NCBI GenBank assembly: GCA_903850505.1
Contig: CAINLT010000229.1
Span: 1-37,796, forward strand
DNA from: an uncultured Myxococcales bacterium
Lineage (GTDB): Bacteria; Myxococcota_A; UBA9042
Direction: 5' to 3'
Length of the DNA: 37,796 nt
In this document: in pieces, positions 15,472 to 24,052 of the stretch
How the letters are laid out: every line of letters starts with the position of its first letter
How positions within the stretch are numbered: the stretch's first letter is position 1
Made by a program: the position numbers and the translations under genes
Notes under the pieces: generated by a model
Seen by the model: the letters and a program-made list of their open reading frames with translations, nothing else
What the model was told of the DNA's origin: nothing
The model's database searches: none

Positions 15472-17868
15472 ATGCAGCGGCTTCTGATCACAGCGTTTTT
15501 GGGTTTTCTGGCGGTGCCAGCGCTGGCCGCGCTCCCCGCGATGCAGCCCTTTCCGGTTCGGGTAACCGCCAATGGTTACGCCGCGTTGACCGTCGACGAG
15601 GGCAGCGCCAAAGTCACCGGATTCTGGCCGCACTTGTACGCGCATTTGGATGCGACACAGACAACACCGGACCTGCTCTACGACGCCTACTTTGGCGTGA
15701 AGATTGGCGATACCGCCGCGGTCTGGGCCAACGCGCTGGCGCATCCGACCGGGAGCGACGTTTTTGGCGTCGTTGATGCGACCGGCATTGTCCGCGATCG
15801 GCGGACCCAGAACGGCGTGGACATCGCGACGCTGACGTTTGCGCCGATGACGCTGCCGGCGCCGGGCGCGGTCGTGTTGGCGCAGGTGACGAACAACACG
15901 GCGCTGCCGCAGACCGTGACGCTCGCGGCGATTGGCAATTGCCACCTCGGCGCAGGCGATCCGCCGGGTCTGGATGGCGAGTCGATCCATGCGCTGGGCG
16001 CAGATGCCGTTGTCGAACAGGACGCGCAGACGCCGCACCGGATGCTGTACCGGTCGATTGGCGACGTGCCCGCTGCGCTGGAAGTCATCAATCCATATAG
16101 TAAATGGCTGAACGGTCAGGCGTTCACCGGCGGCGCGGGTACGGTCGGCAGCGATCGCGTCGCTGGAATGCAATGGCAGCCGGTGACGCTGCAGCCGGGC
16201 GAGACGGTGACGCGCGGTTGGCTGATCCTGTATGGCAATGGCACCGACGACGCCCAGTTCAGCGCCGCGTCGGATCTGTGGCTGGCGGGGCGCGCGGCGG
16301 CGGACGTGCTGGCCGACGAACAAGCGAATTGGCAGGCGTGGCACGCGCTGGACCAGCTTCCGGCCGGTCTGGATGCGGATGCCACGCTCCAGCTGCAGCG
16401 CAACCTGGCCACGATCCGCATGGCGCAGGTCCGCGAGCAGGACTTCGGGCCGGTCGGGCAGAACCAGACGCCCTACGGCCAGATCGTCGCGAGCCTGCCG
16501 CCGGGGATCTGGCACATCGCGTGGGTGCGCGATCAGGCGTACGCGGGCGTGGTGCTGGCGGCGAGCGGACACGGCCTGGAGGCGAGGAACGCGCTGGATT
16601 TCGTCCAGCACGGCCAGACGGGCGGCTACGAGAGCTACTTTGGCGGCAAGTACCTGGTCTCGCCCGTGCGCTATTTTGGCGGCGGACTGGAGGAGACGGA
16701 CACCGACCAGAACGGCCCGAACATCGAGTTTGACGGCCTGGGGCTCTACCTGTGGCAGTCCGCGCGCTACGTCGCGGCGACGAGCGATCTGGTGTGGCTG
16801 ACGAGTCACTGGGCCAAACTGCGCGATCTGGTGGCGGAGCGGTTGCTCGCGCTGCGCGATCCGACCGGCCTGCTGCAAAAAGACTCGAGCATTTGGGAAG
16901 TGCACTGGAACGGCAAGCAGAAGCACTTCGCCTACTCGGACATTGTCGCCGTGCGCGGGCTCTGCGGCGCGGCGGCTCTGGCGGACCTGGCGGGCGACAA
17001 ACCTCTGGGCGTGACGTACCGGGCCGCGGCGCTGGCGCTGCGGGACGCGATTGTCAGCCACTTTGTGGGCACTGACCACGTGCTGCGCGGCAACCTGGAG
17101 GAGCCCCCCGCGCTCGCGCTGGATGTCGCGGCGGTGGAGGCGTTCCTGGACGGCCAGATCGACCCGGGAAGCCAAACGGCGCTCGCGACCTGGCAAACGT
17201 GGCAGCAGAAGCTGAGCGCGGGTGGCGGACCAGGGCTGATCCGCAACGATGACGGCGGGATCTACGACAGCGCAGAGTGGCTTTTCATCGACCTGCGGGT
17301 GCTGCGGATGCTGGAGCGGATGCAGGCGGCGGGCCAGAACGTCGCGGCGGATGTGACGGCGCTGCGCGCGAGAATGGTGGACGTGCGGGTCGCGGGCGGC
17401 GGCGTGGTGCCGGAGCTGATCGGGACGCAGGGCAAGACCGCTGGCCAATTTGACGGCGCGATCCCGATGGTCGGTTTTGGCGCGGGTGCGATGGCGCTGT
17501 GGCTGGGCGGGGAAACGTGGGGCGACGATCTGGGCGACTGCCTGAATCCGCCAACAGTCGCCGACGATCCGCAGGTCGCTGAACCCGAACCAGACGCTGG
17601 CTCAGCCATGGACGCAGAAGTCGCGGAAAGCGATGCGGTGGAGAGCGCGGACGACGCAACGGCCGACGCGGACGCCGCGGTTGCCGATGCGCCCGTGGCC
17701 GATGCGCCAGCGGATGCCGCGATCCTCGGCGACGCGCAGGCAGCGGATGTCGCCGCTGAGGCCGCCGCCCCGCGCGCTTCTGGCTGTCAAGCGGGCAGTG
17801 CCCCGCGGTCAGTTGGCCTCGCGCTGGCGCTCGCGTGCGCGGTCCTCGTGCGCCGCCGTCGCGTTTGA
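15472..17868 (+). CDS. Secreted GH15-like glucoamylase/trehalase-type glycosidase with MYXO-CTERM-like tail
   Basis: 798 residues. ATG 15472 follows AGGGTG and opens a Sec signal (MQRLLITAFLGFLAVPALAA). An N-terminal beta-sandwich domain (about 25-290) is followed by an (alpha/alpha)6 barrel (about 300-690) with GH15 marks: WVRDQAYAGVVLAASG (Asp354), and SSIWEVHW with KHFAYSDIVAV, where Glu476 fits the general acid; the second catalytic Glu should lie in the VPELIGTQGK region or shortly after. Predicted to release glucose from alpha-glucans or related glucosides. Residues about 700-768 are an Asp/Ala stalk (VADAPVADAPADAA), then Cys near 772, a hydrophobic helix and RRRR at the end, the layout of Myxococcota surface-sorting tails. 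So likely displayed on the outer surface. Confidence 0.85.
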   Translation: MQRLLITAFLGFLAVPALAALPAMQPFPVRVTANGYAALTVDEGSAKVTGFWPHLYAHLDATQTTPDLLYDAYFGVKIGDTAAVWANALAHPTGSDVFGVVDATGIVRDRRTQNGVDIATLTFAPMTLPAPGAVVLAQVTNNTALPQTVTLAAIGNCHLGAGDPPGLDGESIHALGADAVVEQDAQTPHRMLYRSIGDVPAALEVINPYSKWLNGQAFTGGAGTVGSDRVAGMQWQPVTLQPGETVTRGWLILYGNGTDDAQFSAASDLWLAGRAAADVLADEQANWQAWHALDQLPAGLDADATLQLQRNLATIRMAQVREQDFGPVGQNQTPYGQIVASLPPGIWHIAWVRDQAYAGVVLAASGHGLEARNALDFVQHGQTGGYESYFGGKYLVSPVRYFGGGLEETDTDQNGPNIEFDGLGLYLWQSARYVAATSDLVWLTSHWAKLRDLVAERLLALRDPTGLLQKDSSIWEVHWNGKQKHFAYSDIVAVRGLCGAAALADLAGDKPLGVTYRAAALALRDAIVSHFVGTDHVLRGNLEEPPALALDVAAVEAFLDGQIDPGSQTALATWQTWQQKLSAGGGPGLIRNDDGGIYDSAEWLFIDLRVLRMLERMQAAGQNVAADVTALRARMVDVRVAGGGVVPELIGTQGKTAGQFDGAIPMVGFGAGAMALWLGGETWGDDLGDCLNPPTVADDPQVAEPEPDAGSAMDAEVAESDAVESADDATADADAAVADAPVADAPADAAILGDAQAADVAAEAAAPRASGCQAGSAPRSVGLALALACAVLVRRRRV

Positions 17869-17869
17869 T

Positions 17870-19903
17870 CTACCAGCACGCCTCGGTGCTCGTCGCGCGA
17901 ATCGTCGGCACTTTGCCCGCGGCGATGTCCGCGAGGTAGCACCGGTAGAGCTGCTTGGGCCGCTCCGTCTGGAAATTGGCTTCGTGGCCATCCTCCAGGC
18001 TGTCGCCCACGTTCTGCACCACAACGGCGGTCGTCCCGCCGCGGTTGCCCGTCACCGGCAGCGGCAGCGGCTGTTTGCCAAACAGCGCCAGCATGTCCGC
18101 GAGGAAGGGCTGGTGAAGTTGCTGCAATTCCGGCTGCTGCGCGTCCAGCGCCGGTCCCGCCAGATCCAGGCCCATGCCCAGGCTCACGGAATTGGCGATG
18201 CTCGGCAGGATGTAGTGGTCGACAAGCCCCTGCAGCATCAGGATGTGCGGCGCGCCGGACTGCGTGAGGATGCGCGGCGCGTAGATCTGCGCGTCGGACG
18301 ACTCGACCGCCCACTGGAACAGCGTCAGCGCCGGGTCCAGCGCCGTCAGCGTCCGGCCGCGCACGTCGTAACCCAGTAGGCCTTCCGCGACCGGCTTGAC
18401 CGGCAACGGCAGCAGCTTGTCCATCACGTTGGCGATGTAGCTGCCGCCCGCGCCGGACAGGATTGCCGCGTCAAAAGCCGTCACGTCAGAAAGCGTCAGC
18501 GGCAGGATCGTCGCGCCCATCGAGTGGCCCATCACCGCCACGCGCTGATCATGCAACCGGAATGGCGACGCACCGACGCCGGGACACGCCTGCGCGGCGA
18601 ACGACACGTTGCGCAGCGCCGCCCGCAGCAGCCGGATCTCCAGCGCCGATTGCCGCACGTTGTCGCGCAGCGCCGCCGGATTGAAGACGTTGAACAGCAG
18701 GAAGTCCTCGTTGCCGTGCGTCGTGTTGCGAATGCCTTCGAGCGTGCCGTCGATCTGCACGCCCGCCCAGCCGACGCGCGCGAATTCCTGCGCGGGTCCC
18801 GAACCCGCCTTGACTGCCGTCGTGAAACCTTGGCTCACGGCGACGCCGCGCTCGATCAACGGCCTCTCGCCGCCGCCGCCCGTGCCGATGAACACGACGC
18901 CCGGCACGCCGCCTTCCGGCACCGGCCCGCGCGGCACAGTGAACCAGATGCGCGCGGTCTCCATGTGGTCAAAGAGCGGCTTGCCGGCCGCGTCAAACTG
19001 CCAATCGCCGCCTTCCGTGTTGTACGGCGGCGTGCCGTGCTGGTAGACGGGGACGTCGAGCGTCGAGGAAAAAACGCAGTAGTTGTCATATGTTTCCGTC
19101 AACGTCGGCGCGCTCGCCAGCGGCGTGACGGGATGATGCGCGAGCGCGTCGTTGTAGACAGTCAGGATCTCGGCGGCGCGATCGTCCGTCGTGAACAGCG
19201 CCAACGCGACCACGTCGTTCTCCGGCTGCAGTCCCGCCGTGAGCAGCACGAACGCGTCGCGATAGGCGTGCGCGAGGCTGGATTCGAGCCCCGGCGGCGT
19301 CTGGCCAGCGGCGAGGAGATCCAGCGTCACCGAACGCGCCGGCGCGGTCTGATCGGCGTAACGCACGCGCGACGTCACGACCGCCGCATAGCGTGTGTTC
19401 GGCCGCAGCGGCGCACCCTGCAGCGGCAGGATCGCCAGCAAGTTCTTGTCGCCCATCGGCCCGCCATCGGCGAGGAACGCGACCTGAACGGGGTGCTTCT
19501 TCAGGAAGTCGGGGGACTGCGGGTCGACGGCCGTCACGAACACCGCGGCCTCGTCCGTGACGCTCGTCGCCAGCGCGGGCAGGCTTGCGGGATCGAGCGC
19601 CCCGCCCGCGCGCAGGTAGATCGCGCCGGCCTGGGCAAAGGCGCGCGCGTCGCGGGTCAGCAGCGCGAGGCACTGGTCAATCAGCGTCACCTTGTCTGGA
19701 TTGGCCCATTGGTGGAGGTCGACGTGGCCGGCTTTGACGAGATCGTCGGACGGAAACGGCGCGTCAAAAAGCGACGTCGGTCGCTGGAAATCCATCGCAA
19801 ACGGCGGGCCAGCCGCGGGCGGCGTCGGCGCAACCGCTTGGCCACAGGCCAGCACCGTCAGCAGGCTCAACAGCGCGCCGTGGAACCGCAGATTCAACCC
19901 CAT
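17870..19903 (-). CDS. Large lipoprotein alpha/beta hydrolase
   Basis: 677 residues. ATG 19903 opens the signal MGLNLRFHGALLSLLTVLAC with a canonical V-L-A-C lipobox; ATG 19912 is a possible start 3 codons earlier. The N-terminal third (about 30-250) has no enzyme motif; its FDAPFPSDDLV and LRPNTRYAAVVT stretches recall the N-terminal domains seen in some bacterial lipoprotein lipases. The C-terminal part is an alpha/beta hydrolase with oxyanion-type GTGGGGE, and the nucleophile elbow GHSMGA (Ser461). Near the end GLVDHYILP and NVGDSLEDGHEANF supply acid/His candidates. Probably an envelope esterase or lipase. It overlaps the upstream aldolase gene by 10 bp, so translation is likely coupled, and it converges on the GH15 gene with a single base between stops. 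Confidence 0.82.
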   Translation of the reverse strand: MGLNLRFHGALLSLLTVLACGQAVAPTPPAAGPPFAMDFQRPTSLFDAPFPSDDLVKAGHVDLHQWANPDKVTLIDQCLALLTRDARAFAQAGAIYLRAGGALDPASLPALATSVTDEAAVFVTAVDPQSPDFLKKHPVQVAFLADGGPMGDKNLLAILPLQGAPLRPNTRYAAVVTSRVRYADQTAPARSVTLDLLAAGQTPPGLESSLAHAYRDAFVLLTAGLQPENDVVALALFTTDDRAAEILTVYNDALAHHPVTPLASAPTLTETYDNYCVFSSTLDVPVYQHGTPPYNTEGGDWQFDAAGKPLFDHMETARIWFTVPRGPVPEGGVPGVVFIGTGGGGERPLIERGVAVSQGFTTAVKAGSGPAQEFARVGWAGVQIDGTLEGIRNTTHGNEDFLLFNVFNPAALRDNVRQSALEIRLLRAALRNVSFAAQACPGVGASPFRLHDQRVAVMGHSMGATILPLTLSDVTAFDAAILSGAGGSYIANVMDKLLPLPVKPVAEGLLGYDVRGRTLTALDPALTLFQWAVESSDAQIYAPRILTQSGAPHILMLQGLVDHYILPSIANSVSLGMGLDLAGPALDAQQPELQQLHQPFLADMLALFGKQPLPLPVTGNRGGTTAVVVQNVGDSLEDGHEANFQTERPKQLYRCYLADIAAGKVPTIRATSTEACW

Positions 19904-21120
19904 GCTGACCATCCAAGGCCGCGATAAGTCGCGGCGCGCGCGCCAAGGGCGCCTTCTGACCAGAGCGCGTACTCGGTGAACACTTCTGCCAACTCGCCGG
20001 ATTTGGCCGGGCGGAACACGATCGGGTCGCCGATGTCCGCGGCGATGCCAGACGGCAAGCTGACCGGTGTTTGGACTTCGCCCGCGCCCTCGACGGCGAC
20101 GAGCGTGCTGCCTGCGGGCCAGACCGGCATGGGCCAGCGATCGGCGCCCGCACTTCCCGACGCGATCCAGCCGCCGCCGCCACAGGTGACGAGGCCCGGT
20201 CCGGGGACGCGCGTGACGGCGAGGGCAAAATGCAGGCTGGGCTCAAGGTCCAAGCCGCGGTAGCCGTCAAACAAGTGGCCGACCAGCAGCCCGGAGCCGA
20301 TTGTGATCTCCGTGACACTGGGATCCTGGGCCGTGCGGTCCACGGAGCCACTGCCGCCGCCGTTGCAGCTCCAGTCGCCATCGGCCGGCAACAGCCCGCC
20401 GTCCCGCAGCGCGCGCACCGCCTCGCCGCGCCGCACGAGCACGTCGGGCCAGCTGCGCTCCTTGATCCAGCGCTTCATCGGGTTTTGCCAGGATGCGAGT
20501 CGGCCGTCGTCGGGCAGTCCCGCGACGTGCGCCTCGTACCCCATCAGCCCGCGCAACTGCAGGAACGGCTCTTCCGCGATCAGCCGCGCCAACATCACCA
20601 CGTCCTGGGGCGTGCGCAACGGACTCCGGCGCACGCCGATGTGCGTGCCGCCAAAAGGCCGCCAGCTCAGGTCCAGATCCAGCCAGACCGGCAGCTTGAC
20701 CTGCGCCGCCCGCGCCGCTTGCCCAAGCCACGCCACGTGCTGGGACGCGTCAATCATCGCCGCCGCGCGCGTCAGGCGATTGGCCTGGACGAGCAGTTCG
20801 GCGTCGTGCGGCCCGCCGATCGGATAGCCGAGCAGCAAATCCGCCGCGCCGCGCTCCGCCCACAGCAGCGTTTCGCGCGCCGTAAACGTCATCAGACCGC
20901 CGATCAGACCGCCCGATCGTTGGATGGCGCGGTCGACGAGCGCCGGACAGCGCAGCGACTTGGTCGCCAGCCGCACCCGCTTGCCGTGCAAACCCGCCGG
21001 CAGCAGCAGCCGCGCCAGATTGTGATCGAAGGCATCGACGTCCACGAACGCCAACGGCAAAGGCCGGTCCCGCAGCGCCGACGCGTACGGGGACTGCAAA
21101 TTGTCACGCGCTTCAGCCAC
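19894..21120 (-). CDS. PLP-dependent amino-acid aldolase/deaminase (alanine-racemase fold, COG3616-like)
   Basis: 408 residues from GTG 21120, with GGAGG 5 bases upstream. The barrel begins LPLAFVDVDAFDHNLARL and the PLP lysine is Lys54 in RLATKSLRCP, as in D-threonine aldolases and D-serine dehydratases. Other marks: WLDLDLSWRPFGGTHIGVRRS, LRGLMGYEAHVAG, SCNGGGSGSV (phosphate loop), TEITIGSGLLVGHLFDGY and, in the C-terminal barrel, TCGGGGWIASG. The closest pattern I recognise is the family often named amino acid deaminase/aldolase. It would act on a D- or beta-hydroxy amino acid; the substrate is not readable. Cytoplasmic. Divergent from the transporter gene at 21293. Confidence 0.85.
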   Translation of the reverse strand: MAEARDNLQSPYASALRDRPLPLAFVDVDAFDHNLARLLLPAGLHGKRVRLATKSLRCPALVDRAIQRSGGLIGGLMTFTARETLLWAERGAADLLLGYPIGGPHDAELLVQANRLTRAAAMIDASQHVAWLGQAARAAQVKLPVWLDLDLSWRPFGGTHIGVRRSPLRTPQDVVMLARLIAEEPFLQLRGLMGYEAHVAGLPDDGRLASWQNPMKRWIKERSWPDVLVRRGEAVRALRDGGLLPADGDWSCNGGGSGSVDRTAQDPSVTEITIGSGLLVGHLFDGYRGLDLEPSLHFALAVTRVPGPGLVTCGGGGWIASGSAGADRWPMPVWPAGSTLVAVEGAGEVQTPVSLPSGIAADIGDPIVFRPAKSGELAEVFTEYALWSEGALGARAATYRGLGWSAWG

Positions 21121-21292
21121 CTTGTCCTCCAGTTCGACACGCTACTCCAGCCGCAAAACGCCGTCGAGTCCGCCTTTCCCTTGACGCAGCGGCGGGCGAA
21201 CCTGAGGCTACAGTTGCGTGCGCGCCCGTCGCGCCTCCAGAGTCCCAGGATGCCCCTCCATCTGCATCGGCAAGTTCAAACGGGGCCACGCC

Positions 21293-22579
21293 GTGGCTAG
21301 ACCCGTCTCCTGGCCACAGCGCGGCGAATGGCAGCGGGCCGTCGCCATTTCTTCCATCCTGATCGCCAGCGCGATGATCCAGGGGATTTGCGACGTGCTC
21401 GCCACCAGCGGCGTCGGCGAACGCGGCATCGTCTACATGTGGGCCGTGGACGCCGGGATCGCGCTGGTCGGCATCGGCGCGCTCGCCCGCGGCGTGGACA
21501 GCGTCGACCGACGACGCCTCGGCATCACGCTCTTGCTGATCTTCGCTGCGTGCTATCTGTTTGTCTGGAACCGCACGCTGCACAGCACCCACACGGCGTT
21601 TTGGTGGGGCGCGCTGGGCGTTGTCGACACGCTGCAGTCCAATCTCGTCGTGCTGCTGGCGTGGGCGCTGGCGCGCGACCTCTTCAACGAAGTTGAGGCG
21701 ATTCGCCTGTTTGGCCTCCTCGGCGGCGTCGCGTACATCGGCACTTTGGCGGGCACCGGGCTGGCCGGCTTTGTCGCGCGCAAACTGGTCTTTGGCATGG
21801 CGGCGACGGATTTGCTGTTGCCGCTGTGTGCCGTGCTCGCGCTCCTCACGGCGCTGATTGTGGCGTGGCTGGTGCCGCATCATGTGCAAATAAAGCCGCC
21901 CGAACCGGACGAAGAGACGCCGCTTACGCTGCACAGCGTGTTTGACGGCCAGACGCTGCGCTATCTCTGGGAGCAGCCAACGCTGCGCTGGCTCAGCGCG
22001 CTGCAGGTCGGCAATGCGGCGAGTTGGACGATGATGTCCCTGGCCGTGCTGTTCGCCCTGCGTTCCGTCGGCTCGGACAACGCTGACCTGCAACAAGCCT
22101 ACGCCCACGTGCGGATCGTCGGGCCGCTGGCGCACGCGATGGTCCAGGCCGCTGTGTCCGGCTGGCTGCTGCGCCGGCTGGGCTACGGCAAGCTGTTCCT
22201 GATCACGCCGCTGGTGTTGCTGTTCAACCTGTTCGTGCTGGGCATGGCGCCGCATCTGGCGTCGGCGTGGACCGCGAGCCTGCTGATCCAGTTTGCCTTT
22301 GGCGCGGAAGGCGCGGCCGCACACGCGCTCCTCGTGCGCACGCCGGGTCACATGCGCGGGCGCGTGGGCACATTCGTGATGGGCACTTTGCCCCAGACCG
22401 GCTACCTGCTGGGCTGCGGCCTGCTGTTTGCCGCGCGCTGGTTCACCGATGCGCTGCACTGGAACGAAACCAACGCGATGCGCTTCACCGTGGCCATCGG
22501 CGTGCTCGCGGCGTTGGCCAACGTGGCGGCCGGCGGCCGGTTGCGCCGGGCGTTTGCTGACGCGCCCGAAGTGGCATAA
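21293..22579 (+). CDS. NTT/MFS-like membrane transporter
   Basis: 428 residues from GTG 21293; a GTG at 21218 is also open, but the residues between are Arg-rich and unlikely. About 11-12 membrane helices can be read, starting with AVAISSILIASAMIQGICDVL and YMWAVDAGIALVGIGALARG, with a charged loop after helix 6 (about 200-230: KPPEPDEETPLTLHS). The first helix and the short RRRLG loop resemble Npt1/Npt2-type nucleotide transporters and related MFS proteins. Substrate unknown. A JmjC-type oxygenase gene begins 29 bp after its stop, so the pair is probably one transcript. Confidence 0.78.
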   Translation: MARPVSWPQRGEWQRAVAISSILIASAMIQGICDVLATSGVGERGIVYMWAVDAGIALVGIGALARGVDSVDRRRLGITLLLIFAACYLFVWNRTLHSTHTAFWWGALGVVDTLQSNLVVLLAWALARDLFNEVEAIRLFGLLGGVAYIGTLAGTGLAGFVARKLVFGMAATDLLLPLCAVLALLTALIVAWLVPHHVQIKPPEPDEETPLTLHSVFDGQTLRYLWEQPTLRWLSALQVGNAASWTMMSLAVLFALRSVGSDNADLQQAYAHVRIVGPLAHAMVQAAVSGWLLRRLGYGKLFLITPLVLLFNLFVLGMAPHLASAWTASLLIQFAFGAEGAAAHALLVRTPGHMRGRVGTFVMGTLPQTGYLLGCGLLFAARWFTDALHWNETNAMRFTVAIGVLAALANVAAGGRLRRAFADAPEVA

Positions 22580-22608
22580 AATCGCGGCCCCTGTCCCGGA
22601 GGTCGCGC

Positions 22609-23451
22609 ATGTCGTTTTCCGCCAACCCGAACCCGACGCCCGTGCCGCGGATCGACTACCAGAAGCTGACGCCGGAAGTGCTGGACGGCCTGACCTCCCC
22701 GATTGTCGTCACTGGCTGGCCTGCGCCACCGCGCGCGTTGGACGCCGCCGAACTCAAGCAGTGGTTGCACGGGCAGATGCTGTGGGTTTACGAGCGCAAC
22801 GCTGGCGACGCTTGGCGGGAATGGTCGGCCGACGATTTTGTCGACGCGTGGTCCGCGGCCAACGCCAATCCCGGCTTGAACGTCGTGGACGTCTATTTGC
22901 AGGACCCGCGTTTTGATGCCGTCTTCCCGGTCCACGCCGCTTTTGACGCCGCGAACCTGCTGAACGGCGATCCGCGCACTGCGCATTACCGCCGCAGCGT
23001 GGTCCTCACGGCGCCGGGCGCATACACGCCGATGCACGTCGACAGCTACGGCTGCGGCGGCTGGATGTACCTGATTTCAGGCGAGAAAGAGTGGGAGCTC
23101 GTGCACGCCGATCGCGCCGCGCGGCTGTGGGACGAGACGACCCAGGACTACGCCGATCCACGCGCGGGCAACTGGCCTGAGCACACGCCGACCTGGACCA
23201 CGATGTTGCGCGCCGGTGAGATGATGGTTTGCCCGCCCGGCTTTGTGCATCGCGTGGCGACGCCTACGCGGTGCGTCGGTTTTGGCGGCGCGTTTCTGCC
23301 GGCGGGCCACGTTCGCCGCGGCGTGGCAGTTTGGCGGCGCGAACAGGCCCTGGGTCAAGCTGGGTCGCTCGATCTGGCCGACATCCTGCAGCACGTGAGC
23401 GCGAACGCTGCACCGTCCGTGCAGGCCGCGATCGCCGCCGCGCTTGCCTAG
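22609..23451 (+). CDS. JmjC/cupin-type 2-oxoglutarate-dependent oxygenase
   Basis: 280 residues; ATG 22609 is preceded by GGAGG with 6 bases of spacing. Iron ligands are readable as H143 and D145 (TPMHVDSYGCGGWMYLISGEK) and H214 (CPPGFVHRV), with the following TRCVGFGGAFL strand, the usual order of bacterial JmjC/cupin_8 proteins. It should hydroxylate a protein, tRNA or small molecule using iron, oxygen and 2-oxoglutarate. Cytoplasmic. Conserved WYE/Trp-rich segments before the motif (WLHGQMLWVY, WREWSADDFVDAW) probably belong to the substrate lid. Ends 6 bp from the opposing hypothetical gene. Confidence 0.88.
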   Translation: MSFSANPNPTPVPRIDYQKLTPEVLDGLTSPIVVTGWPAPPRALDAAELKQWLHGQMLWVYERNAGDAWREWSADDFVDAWSAANANPGLNVVDVYLQDPRFDAVFPVHAAFDAANLLNGDPRTAHYRRSVVLTAPGAYTPMHVDSYGCGGWMYLISGEKEWELVHADRAARLWDETTQDYADPRAGNWPEHTPTWTTMLRAGEMMVCPPGFVHRVATPTRCVGFGGAFLPAGHVRRGVAVWRREQALGQAGSLDLADILQHVSANAAPSVQAAIAAALA

Positions 23452-23457
23452 AATAAT

Positions 23458-24003
23458 TCAGCGATTCGGATGCACGTGCGTCACCGGACGCAGCCGCTCC
23501 AGCGTGAAATAGCTGGGCGTCGGCAGCTGCCACGGCCCCAACTGCAGGTACGTCCAGCCGAGCAGCTGCGTCGGGTCGCCGGGATTGAGCGCCACCAGCG
23601 GGTCGCGCACCAAGTGCATGCCGTCAAAGAAGCCCGTTTCCAGACCGTAGTCCAGCAGCAAGCCGCCCTGGATCGCGAACGGCAGCTTGTGCGGCAGCGC
23701 CGTGACGCGGTACGGGCCAAAGCTGAACGGCGCGCCTTGCTTCTGCTTGAATTCGATCGCCCCATCCAGCCCCGTCTGCACGAGGCGCACATTCCAGCCG
23801 CGCACGTGATCCGCGCCGGGGTCGCGCCAGAACGCCTTGACGAAGGTCTTCCAGGTGAGCCGTTCGATGAAGGGCGGGAGGCCCAGCGCCACGCCGCGGT
23901 ATTCCCATCCGGCCAGCTCGTCCTGGGCAATCGGCTGGCCCTGGCTGAGCACGGTGCGCAACTGCGCGTTCTTCTGCTGCCACAAGTCACTTGCCTTCAC
24001 CAT
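23458..24003 (-). CDS. Uncharacterised protein next to a GntR regulator
   Basis: 181 residues; ATG 24003 follows AGGAG with 7 bases of spacing. No signal peptide or membrane helix. It is rich in Trp, Phe, Tyr and Pro, with WEYRGVALGLPPFIERLTWK, then FKQKQGAPFSFGPYRV, LLLDYGLETGFFDGMHLVRD and TYLQLGPWQLPTPSYFTLER. Alternating beta-prone segments suggest a small beta-sheet protein. The layout (a Trp-Gly loop near the start, aromatic end near YF-LER) faintly recalls GXWXG/DUF4334-type proteins, but I cannot assert this. Lies 49 bp downstream of the GntR-family gene on the same strand, so the two may be regulator and target. Confidence 0.75.
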   Translation of the reverse strand: MVKASDLWQQKNAQLRTVLSQGQPIAQDELAGWEYRGVALGLPPFIERLTWKTFVKAFWRDPGADHVRGWNVRLVQTGLDGAIEFKQKQGAPFSFGPYRVTALPHKLPFAIQGGLLLDYGLETGFFDGMHLVRDPLVALNPGDPTQLLGWTYLQLGPWQLPTPSYFTLERLRPVTHVHPNR

Positions 24004-24017
24004 GGCGATACTCCTGC

Positions 24018-24040
24018 GAGAACTATTGAACTACCTGAAC
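24018..24040. promoter_or_regulatory. Three GAAC motifs at 8-9 bp spacing before the uncharacterised gene
   Basis: On the plus strand GAAC occurs at 24020-24023, 24028-24031 and 24037-24040 within an unusually AT-rich 49-bp gap between the GntR-type gene and the gene at 23458-24003. Could be an operator or part of a promoter; the spacing may equally be chance. Confidence 0.2.
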
Positions 24041-24052
24041 ATCTGAGCATTT

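Noticed and set aside
15430..17448. Minus-strand open frame of 672 codons opposite the GH15 gene
   Set aside because: The plus-strand frame has a signal peptide, catalytic motifs and sorting tail; this frame has only Arg/His/Gln-rich sequence.
21121..21292. Promoter TTGACG ... TACAGT for the transporter
   Set aside because: The boxes are 22 bases apart, too far for a sigma70 promoter; no better pair seen in this divergent gap.
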